Of a stretch of DNA of 12,453 bases, positions 1 through 5,530 are shown in pieces; the stretch's first letter is position 1; every line of letters begins with the position of its first letter. The DNA lies in NCBI GenBank assembly GCA_049318165.1, contig JBMOGW010000099.1, forward strand, positions 1-12,453. Direction: 5' to 3'. The notes under the pieces were generated by a model. It made no database searches and had not been told where the DNA came from. It worked only from the letters and a program-made list of their open reading frames with translations. Origin of the DNA: UBA668 sp049318165. Lineage in GTDB: Bacteria; Actinomycetota; Acidimicrobiia; Acidimicrobiales; Ilumatobacteraceae. Both the position numbers and the translations under genes were made by a program.

Positions 1-2
1 TC

Positions 3-1208
3 GGTGTGCAGGCCAAGGAGGCGATGAAGAAGCTGAAGCACAACGTCGACGTGCTGACGCTGTCCGCGACGCCGATCCCGCGCACGCTGGAGATGAGCCT
101 GGTGGGCATCCGCGACCTCTCGCTGCTGCAGACGCCACCGGCCGACCGCCAGCCGATCCTCACGTTCGTCGGCGGCTACGACGAACGCGTCGCCGTCGAG
201 GCGATCCGCCGCGAACTGCTGCGCGAGGGCCAGGTGTTCTGGGTGCACAATCGCGTGCAGACGATCGAGGCCGCGGCCGGCCGCCTCCGCGAACTGGTGC
301 CCGAGGCGCGCATCGCGATCGCGCACGGGAAGATGGACGAGGGCTCGCTCGAGCAGGTGGTCGTCGACTTCTGGGAGGGCCGCTTCGACGTGCTGGTGTG
401 CACCACGATCATCGAGTCCGGCATCGACATGCCGACGGTGAACACGCTGGTGGTCGAACGCGCCGACCTGCTCGGCCTCGGCCAGATGCACCAGCTGCGC
501 GGCCGCGTCGGCCGCAGCGGCTCCCGCGCGTACGCGTACCTGTTCCATCCGCCCGATGCACGCCTCAGCGACGAGGCGTACGAACGGCTGCGCACGATCG
601 GCGAGGCCACCGAGCTGGGCAGCGGCTTCAAGATCGCGATGCGCGACCTCGAGATCCGCGGCGCCGGCAACCTGCTCGGCGAATCGCAGAGCGGCCACAT
701 TGCGGCGGTCGGCTACGACCTGTACTGCCAGATGGTGAACGAGGCCGTCGCGGAGATGAAGGGCGAGCCGGTCAAGGAACCGTCCGAGGTGAAACTCGAC
801 GTCCCGACCGACGCGTACCTGCCGAACGACTACGTCGAGAAGGAGGCGCTGCGCCTGGAGGCGTACCGCCGCCTGGCAGCCGTCACGACGCAGGGCGAGG
901 TGGACGACATCCGGCTGGAGTGGGAGGACCGTTACGGCCCGGTGCCCGCCCCCGCGGAGGCGCTGCTGGAGGTCGGCGCACTGCGCGCCGAGTGCCATCG
1001 CCTGGGTCTGCGCGACGTGCAGATCACCGGTGCCGACGCCCGCCTCGGCCCGATCGACCTGAAGACCAGCGAAGAACTTCGCCTGCGCCGGTTGAGCCGC
1101 AACGCATTGCACAAGGGTGACCAGCAGCAGCTCGTGGTGCCCATCCCGCGCGGTCAGCGCCCTGCTCAGTTCCTCGTCGGCTTTCTGCGAGAATTGCGCC
1201 CGGAATGA
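3..1208 (+). CDS. mfd: Transcription-repair coupling factor Mfd, C-terminal part (5' end outside window)
   Basis: Mfd is a cytoplasmic SF2 translocase that pushes stalled RNA polymerase off DNA and recruits UvrA for nucleotide excision repair. Visible here are about 401 residues, the last third of a protein usually near 1150-1200 residues. In order: the SAT motif followed by PIPRT (about 60-85), the long relay region ending in TPPADRQP, helicase motif V read as TTIIESGID (about 401-428), and motif VI read as QLRGRVGRS (about 492-518). The C-terminal regulatory domain follows, with the YVEKEALRLEAYRRL segment at about 832-880. The frame is open to the left edge, so the true start is not visible. 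The stop TGA overlaps the ATG of the next gene by four bases (ATGA at 1205). No frameshift or missing motif is seen. Identification is firm because motif order and spacing match the family. Confidence 0.96.
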   Translation, partial: GVQAKEAMKKLKHNVDVLTLSATPIPRTLEMSLVGIRDLSLLQTPPADRQPILTFVGGYDERVAVEAIRRELLREGQVFWVHNRVQTIEAAAGRLRELVPEARIAIAHGKMDEGSLEQVVVDFWEGRFDVLVCTTIIESGIDMPTVNTLVVERADLLGLGQMHQLRGRVGRSGSRAYAYLFHPPDARLSDEAYERLRTIGEATELGSGFKIAMRDLEIRGAGNLLGESQSGHIAAVGYDLYCQMVNEAVAEMKGEPVKEPSEVKLDVPTDAYLPNDYVEKEALRLEAYRRLAAVTTQGEVDDIRLEWEDRYGPVPAPAEALLEVGALRAECHRLGLRDVQITGADARLGPIDLKTSEELRLRRLSRNALHKGDQQQLVVPIPRGQRPAQFLVGFLRELRPE

Positions 1209-2275
1209 ACGACCAGCCGACCGTGCCGTCGGCGCCCAGCGTGCCCATCGCGCCGGCCACGATCGACGACGTCGCCCGGCTCGCCGGGGTGTCCACCGCG
1301 ACGGTCAGCCGGGCGCTCAACCAGCACCCCTATGTCGCTGCGGCCACCCGGGCCAAGGTCATCCAGGCCGCCACCGAGCTGCGCTACACCGCCAACCCCA
1401 ACGCATCGCGCCTCGCCTCGGGCGCCACGCACACGGTCGGCCTCATGGCCCCCGTGCTGACGAGCTGGTACACCAGCGAGGTGGTCGCCGGTGTGGAGGA
1501 GGCATGCGCCGAACGTGGCTTCGACCTGCTGATCGGAACGGCCGACGGCGAGGCACGCGAACGCATGCTCAGCGGCGAGACCCGCTTCCGCCAGCGGGTG
1601 GACGGGATCATCCTCGTCGACGTGATGTGTCGCGAAGCCGGCGCAGAACGACTGGCGACGCTCGACGTGCCGGTGGTCGTACTCGGCGAGGAACTCGACG
1701 CCGTCGACTCGGTGTCGGTCGACAACATCGCCGGTGCCGGCATGGCCGCACAGCACCTGGTGGACCTCGGTCACCGCCGCATCGGCGTGATCGGTGGCGT
1801 GTCGTACGCGCAGGACGCGCACGACGTGCCGACCGACCGTCTGCTCGGCGTGCGCACGACACTCGAACGGTGCGGCTGCCCGCTCGACACCGCGCTGGTG
1901 CAGGACGGCGGATTCACCATCGAGGGTGGCCGCCGTGCGATGCACGCGCTGCTCGACCACGGCGAGCCGCCGACGGCCGTGTTCGCGATGAGCGACGAGA
2001 TGGGCTTCGGCGCGATGAAGGCGTTGCGCGAACGCGGCCTGGTGCCCGGCACCGACGTGTCGGTGGTCGGCTTCGACGGCCACCCGGTGGCCGACGCGGT
2101 CGGCCTCTCCACCGTGCACCAGCCGGTGCGCGACATCGGTCGCTGCGGCGCCGCACTGCTGCTCGGCCTGCTGGACGGCGCCCCGCGCAGCGGCCATCAC
2201 CGCATGCAGGTGACGCTGGCGCAACGTGCCAGCAGCGGCGTGGTCCCCGCCCTGTCGCCGGGAGACGAGAGGTGA
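1205..2275 (+). CDS. LacI-family transcriptional regulator
   Basis: A 356-residue DNA-binding regulator with normal LacI/GalR architecture. The N-terminal helix-turn-helix lies at about residues 19-39 (TIDDVARLAGVSTATVSRAL). The hinge follows at about 64-74 (NPNASRLASG), then a periplasmic-binding-protein-like effector domain from about 77 to 345. Family members bind palindromic operators as dimers and usually respond to sugars or nucleosides. The effector cannot be read from the sequence. The chosen ATG overlaps the mfd stop, which suggests translational coupling; no strong ribosome binding site precedes it. The residues before the helix-turn-helix form a short Pro/Ala-rich extension. The gene ends in a GTGA overlap with the DUF4032 gene. 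No sugar transporter or glycosidase, the usual LacI targets, occurs nearby, so its regulon probably lies elsewhere. Confidence 0.93.
   Translation: MNDQPTVPSAPSVPIAPATIDDVARLAGVSTATVSRALNQHPYVAAATRAKVIQAATELRYTANPNASRLASGATHTVGLMAPVLTSWYTSEVVAGVEEACAERGFDLLIGTADGEARERMLSGETRFRQRVDGIILVDVMCREAGAERLATLDVPVVVLGEELDAVDSVSVDNIAGAGMAAQHLVDLGHRRIGVIGGVSYAQDAHDVPTDRLLGVRTTLERCGCPLDTALVQDGGFTIEGGRRAMHALLDHGEPPTAVFAMSDEMGFGAMKALRERGLVPGTDVSVVGFDGHPVADAVGLSTVHQPVRDIGRCGAALLLGLLDGAPRSGHHRMQVTLAQRASSGVVPALSPGDER
2260..2274 (+). promoter_or_regulatory. Ribosome binding site deciding the GTG start of the DUF4032 gene
   Basis: GGGAG at 2260-2264 sits seven bases before GTG at 2272, inside the end of the LacI gene. 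It selects this start out of a frame that stays open for more than 1 kb upstream. Confidence 0.65.
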
Positions 2276-3525
2276 GGCTGCAGCTGGCCAAGCCGGCCGA
2301 GCACCCTGCCGTGGTGCATTGGCCACTCGACGAGTCGTTGCCGACGTGGACCATCGACGGCCTGCAGGAAGTGATGGGTCTGCACCGCCACCAGGTGCGG
2401 ATGGTGGAGACCGCCGACCTCGCCTACGTGGTGAAGGAACTGCCCGACGACCTGGCCGAGCGGGAGTGGCGCCTGTTGCGGGAGCTGTCCGAGGCCGGGT
2501 TGCCGACGGTGGAGGCGGTGGGCGTCGTGACCGACCGCACCGACGGCGCGGACGGCCTGCTCGTCACCCGCCACCTCGATTACTCGCTCCCCTACCGCGT
2601 GCTGCTGTCGGGCCGCGGCATGAAGATCCCCTACCTCGGCGAGCGGCTGCTCGACGCGTTGGCCGGCCTGCTGGTGCGGCTGCACCTCGCCGGCTTCTAC
2701 TGGGGCGACTGTTCGCTGAGCAACACGCTGTTCCGCCGCGACGCGAGCGCGCTGTCGGCGTACATCATCGACGTCGAGACCGGTGAGCGTCACGAGACGC
2801 TGTCGAACGGGCAGCGGCAACTCGATCTGCAGATCGCGACCGAGAACGTGGCGGGTGATCTGCTCGACCTGCAGATGGGTGGGCTGCTCGCCGAGGGCAT
2901 CGACCCGGTCGAGACGGCGATCGCGATCGAGCAGGCGTACGACGCACTGTGGGCCGAGCTGACCGGTGTGGACGAGTTCAACGTGATGGAGACGTTCCGC
3001 GTCGACCAGCGCTTGCGTCGCCTGCACGACCTCGGCTTCGACGCGTCCGAGCTGGAACTGATCACGACCGGCGACGGCACTCGCCTTCGCCTGGTGCCGC
3101 GCGTCGTCGAGCACGGCTTTCACCAGCAGCGGCTGCGGGCGCTCACCGGCCTGCAGGCGGAGGAGAACCAGGCGCGCCGCCTGTTGAACGACATCAGTCG
3201 CTACGGCGCGGTCATCGAGCAGCGCACCGGCAAGCGGGTCACCGAGTCGATGGCGGCGACGCGCTGGACGGACGATCGGTTCGAGCCGACGATCGCGGCG
3301 ATCCCCCACGATCTGGTCGACAAGCTCGAGCCGGCCGAGCTGTACCACCAGGTGCTCGAGCACCGCTGGTTCATCAGCGAACGCGCCGGCGGTGACGTGG
3401 GCATGAAGGAGACCGTCGACAGCTACGTGCGTGACGTGTTGCGTTCGGCCCCCGACGAGCAACTGCTGATGACGGCGGACGACCTCCCTGTGACCCAGGA
3501 ACTCCCCACCACCATCCCCGACTGA
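2272..3525 (+). CDS. DUF4032 protein with WaaP/Kdo-kinase-like N-terminal domain
   Basis: A 417-residue protein. The N-terminal part looks like a small-molecule or lipopolysaccharide-type kinase fold: K55 (YVVKEL) and E65 (EREWRLL) fit the Lys/Glu pair, D146...N151 in WGDCSLSN fits the catalytic loop, and D167 in IIDVETG fits the metal-binding Asp. The C-terminal part (about 294-390) matches DUF4032, with RRLLNDISRYG, AATRWTDDRFEP and LEHRWFISERAGGDVG. Substrate and role are unknown; activity is inferred from motifs only. The GTG start is chosen because it overlaps the regulator's stop (GTGA) and has GGGAG at 2260-2264, seven bases upstream. The same frame is open far upstream, but that stretch is antisense-like shadow over the LacI gene. 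The gene ends convergently to the next one. Confidence 0.9.
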   Translation: MRLQLAKPAEHPAVVHWPLDESLPTWTIDGLQEVMGLHRHQVRMVETADLAYVVKELPDDLAEREWRLLRELSEAGLPTVEAVGVVTDRTDGADGLLVTRHLDYSLPYRVLLSGRGMKIPYLGERLLDALAGLLVRLHLAGFYWGDCSLSNTLFRRDASALSAYIIDVETGERHETLSNGQRQLDLQIATENVAGDLLDLQMGGLLAEGIDPVETAIAIEQAYDALWAELTGVDEFNVMETFRVDQRLRRLHDLGFDASELELITTGDGTRLRLVPRVVEHGFHQQRLRALTGLQAEENQARRLLNDISRYGAVIEQRTGKRVTESMAATRWTDDRFEPTIAAIPHDLVDKLEPAELYHQVLEHRWFISERAGGDVGMKETVDSYVRDVLRSAPDEQLLMTADDLPVTQELPTTIPD

Positions 3526-3544
3526 CCGTCACAGAGCGCCGTCC

Positions 3545-3600
3545 GGCTTCTCGGGCTGATTCGTCCCAAACGGGCTTCTCGGGCTGATTCGTCTCGAAAA
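3545..3600. repeat. 28-bp tandem direct repeat, two copies
   Basis: Two head-to-tail units at 3545-3572 and 3573-3600. The first 21 bases are identical (starting GGCTTCTCGGGCTGATTCGT) and the last seven differ (CCAAACG against TCGAAAA). It lies in the 101-bp gap between two convergent genes. There is no spacer between the copies, no hairpin within the unit and no T-tract, so it is neither a CRISPR array nor a standard terminator. An imperfect pair of arms (GCGCCGTC 3536-3543 and GACGGAGC 3605-3612, seven of eight pairing) encloses it. Confidence 0.85.
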
Positions 3601-3626
3601 GCGCGACGGAGCGGACAGAGAACGGG

Positions 3627-4634
3627 TCAGGCGGCGGCTTCGTACTCGGCCCAGATGACCGCGCCATCGGGGTGCGCCATCACACGGCGCTGCAGGACCG
3701 GGCGCTCCATCTGCACCGCGAGCTTCGGCTGCTCGACGACAGCCCAACGCACGAGGCCGCCCCAGAAGCGGTCGATCAACTCCTGGCCCGGCACGGTGCC
3801 ACCGTCGACGGTGCGGAACGTCACCGCCGCCAGTTCGCCGAGGTACAGCCGCAACGAGCGGACGTGGATGTCCTCGTCGGCGCGGATGCGCTCGATGATC
3901 TCCGCTGCCTCCTCGGCCTGCGGTCGGCGGTCGACGAACAGGTCGGGCGTGCGCAGCAACTCCTGCGAGGCGGCGAAGCCGATCTCGGCGCGGAACTCGA
4001 TGACCAACAGGTTCATCAGCAGCGACAGCATCCCTTCGATCTGCGGCGGCAGTTCGGGCATGAAGCGCTTCCCGGCTTCGGGTCGAGCGATGTTCTCCGG
4101 CGGGTCGACGTCGGGGTAGGCGCCGGCGCCGAAGGCCAGATCGCGAGCGGCGAACCACATCGCGTCGTGCGCACCGACACCCGGCTCGCCGCCCTCGTCG
4201 AGGCCGTGTGCCTTCAACAGTCCCTTGCCAAGGTGGCCGATCGCCATCTCGGTGATGTCGTCGACGATGTGCGGCTGCAGCGAGGGGAACTGCACCTCGG
4301 CGAGCAACCGGCCTTTGGCTTCGATCTTGCCGGTGATGGTGAGCGAGTTCCAGAACGTCTCGCCGAGACCGTGTCGCAACAGCACACGCGACTGGTCGGT
4401 GGTGGACACGCGGACGCCGCCGAGCAGCGACGCATCCGCGTCGAGCAGCGAACCGCCACGTTCGATCAGCGCCGCCTGCCACGCACCCAGCGCCGCTTCG
4501 CGCACCAGCGCGCGTGGCGGCTGATAGCTGCCATCGGGCCGAAAGCCGCCGTGCATCCGCACGCCGGCGACCAGGTGCGGTGCCAGGTCGGGGTGATCGA
4601 GCAGCAATTCGTCCTCGGTGTAGACCAGCGCCAT
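3627..4634 (-). CDS. Unknown 335-residue helical protein, possibly ferritin-like
   Basis: I do not recognise this protein with certainty. It has no signal peptide and no membrane segment. The second half looks strongly helical. Residues that could bind metal sit on those helices: E129 and H134 (TEMAIGH), E213 and E217 (VIEFRAE), and E254/H257 as an ExxH motif (DEDIH), followed by E267. ExxH on a late helix recalls ferritin-like diiron proteins, but the usual second ExxH is not obvious, so this is a weak inference. The ATG at 4634 is favoured because a TACGCT box (4646-4641) ends seven bases before it, fitting a leaderless transcript. The frame is open further upstream to 5243, but that part overlaps the divergent gene. 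Convergent with DUF4032 on its 3' side. Confidence 0.8.
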   Translation of the reverse strand: MALVYTEDELLLDHPDLAPHLVAGVRMHGGFRPDGSYQPPRALVREAALGAWQAALIERGGSLLDADASLLGGVRVSTTDQSRVLLRHGLGETFWNSLTITGKIEAKGRLLAEVQFPSLQPHIVDDITEMAIGHLGKGLLKAHGLDEGGEPGVGAHDAMWFAARDLAFGAGAYPDVDPPENIARPEAGKRFMPELPPQIEGMLSLLMNLLVIEFRAEIGFAASQELLRTPDLFVDRRPQAEEAAEIIERIRADEDIHVRSLRLYLGELAAVTFRTVDGGTVPGQELIDRFWGGLVRWAVVEQPKLAVQMERPVLQRRVMAHPDGAVIWAEYEAAA

Positions 4635-4640
4635 GGCGCG

Positions 4641-4646
4641 AGCGTA
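4641..4646 (-). promoter_or_regulatory. Possible -10 box (TACGCT) of a leaderless promoter
   Basis: TACGCT on the minus strand fits TANNNT and ends so that transcription would begin at or next to the A of the ATG at 4634. No purine-rich ribosome binding site is present. No convincing -35 box is visible, so confidence is limited. Confidence 0.4.
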
Positions 4647-4689
4647 CGCCCCTCGCAGCACCGGAACTTCAGTTCGGCCGATCCGGGGG

Positions 4690-4695
4690 TAGCCT
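4690..4695 (+). promoter_or_regulatory. Possible -10 box (TAGCCT) of a leaderless promoter
   Basis: TAGCCT ends ten bases before ATG 4705, so transcription would start within about three bases of the start codon. The -35 region is weak (TTCAGT at 4668-4673, 16-base spacing). The TAG inside it is also the in-frame stop that rules out any longer version of the 4705 gene. Confidence 0.4.
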
Positions 4696-4704
4696 TGCTG
4701 CCCG

Positions 4705-5307
4705 ATGAGCCAGCTCAAGACCCGCCTCCAGGCCCTGTCGTTGCTCGACCGCGCCTTTTCCTCCCTCACCGACGCCGAGCTCGAGGCCGCCGTCGCCGCA
4801 CTGCCGGACGACCACCGCACCGCCATCGACTCGATCGTCGACGCGAAGGAGGGCGGGTTCGAGGACCCGGCTGCTCGCACGCTGGCGATGCGCGCCACCG
4901 CGTCGCGTGGCCGCATGACCGGGCACCTCGAGCAGCTGTCCACCGTGCTGTGCGACCCGTGCCTGGCGAAGTGCATCGAGGCGCTCGGCGAGAACAGCGA
5001 CAACCCCACCGAGGAGCAGTTGCTGGAGGTCACCCCGACGCTGATCGAGGAGTTCGGCCTCGGCGTGGTGCGGCTGATGCTGGCCGGCTCGATCGCCGGC
5101 GAGGCCGCTGCGTCGGTGATGCTCACCCGAGTCCTGAAGCAGGACGAGACGCTGAAGCTGCCGCCGGCCCCCGTGGTCGAGTCCGAGCTGCTGCCGGCGA
5201 AGCAGGCCGACGAGGACACCAAGGCACGCCGCAAGGCCGCCAAGGAGAAGAAGCAGGCCGAGGCCCGCGCCCGTCGCGAGCAGCAGCTGAAGGCGCAGCA
5301 CCGCTGA
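4705..5307 (+). CDS. Unknown 200-residue protein with CX2CX3C motif and basic C-terminal tail
   Basis: Not recognised as a named family. The body (about 1-150) looks helical and is rich in Leu and Ala. A cysteine cluster C83-x2-C86-x3-C90 (LCDPCLAKCIE) lies in its middle, with D84 and H74 nearby, so metal binding is conceivable but unproven. A more hydrophobic helix at about 118-145 is too short of hydrophobics to be a clear membrane span. The last 32 residues are almost all Lys, Arg, Glu, Gln and Ala, suggesting an extended charged helix that could contact nucleic acid or a partner. The start is well fixed: an in-frame TAG lies at 4690 and ATG 4705 is the only start codon after it. Transcribed divergently from the 335-residue gene. 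Confidence 0.85.
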   Translation: MSQLKTRLQALSLLDRAFSSLTDAELEAAVAALPDDHRTAIDSIVDAKEGGFEDPAARTLAMRATASRGRMTGHLEQLSTVLCDPCLAKCIEALGENSDNPTEEQLLEVTPTLIEEFGLGVVRLMLAGSIAGEAAASVMLTRVLKQDETLKLPPAPVVESELLPAKQADEDTKARRKAAKEKKQAEARARREQQLKAQHR

Positions 5308-5331
5308 GCATTGTGCGCCGCGCTGTCACCA

Positions 5332-5355
5332 CATCACCCCTGACCTGCGGTGATG
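5332..5355. terminator. Hairpin CATCACC/GGTGATG downstream of the 200-residue gene
   Basis: A perfect 7-bp inverted repeat, CATCACC (5332-5338) and GGTGATG (5349-5355), with a 10-base loop, begins 25 bases after the stop at 5307. No T-tract follows. It may be a U-less terminator, or an operator or part of the leader of the next gene. Confidence 0.4.
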
Positions 5356-5359
5356 CCGG

Positions 5360-5425
5360 CTGAGTAGCCCCCAGGGGCGAAATGAGTAACCGATACTCAG
5401 GTGCCGACCGTCGATTTTCCCGACG
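5360..5425 (+). promoter_or_regulatory. Structured upstream region of the secreted RCC1 protein gene
   Basis: Three further inverted repeats lie here: GCCCC-CA-GGGGC at 5367-5378, TGAGTA-ACCGA-TACTCA at 5383-5399, and CGTCG-7 bases-CGACG at 5409-5425, which ends right at the ATG. A second TGAGTA at 5361-5366 can pair with the same TACTCA arm, so two folds exclude each other. GATACT (5392-5397) is a possible -10 box; if that is the real promoter, the upstream repeats act as DNA sites and are not transcribed. No ribosome binding site precedes either ATG. Confidence 0.45.
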
Positions 5426-5530
5426 ATGGCCACCATGGGAACCTTTCGGCACCGACTCGCGCTCGTCCTCGCAGCGCTCCTGACCCTCGGCGGCGTGATG
5501 CTGTCGACCATCCCGACCACCGTCTCCGCA
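5426..5530 (+). other. Sec signal peptide coding segment
   Basis: Positively charged FRHR (residues 7-10), hydrophobic core LALVLAALLTLGGVML (11-26), then a polar region ending VSA at 33-35 followed by Asp36. This fits a type I signal peptidase site. There is no Cys at the cleavage point, so it is not a lipoprotein. Confidence 0.85.

Noticed and set aside
2197..3462. Open frame of 421 codons on the minus strand opposite DUF4032
   Set aside because: The sense strand encodes conserved DUF4032 and kinase-like motifs; the antisense product is a His/Gln/Arg-rich shadow.
3545..3600. CRISPR array
   Set aside because: Only two units, directly adjacent without spacers, and no cas gene in the window.
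3672..5363. Open frame of 563 codons on the plus strand
   Set aside because: It runs antisense to the 335-residue gene and then through the 200-residue gene in another frame. Its composition is typical of a shadow frame, with no domain recognised.
5383..5399. Sigma-28/WhiG-type promoter suggested by ACCGATAC
   Set aside because: It resembles the -10 form GCCGATAA, but no TAAA-like -35 lies at the required distance, which is occupied by C/G runs.
5308..5425. Known c-di-GMP-I or cobalamin riboswitch
   Set aside because: The conserved cores of those classes are not present; only short stems and a chance TAACCGAT are seen.
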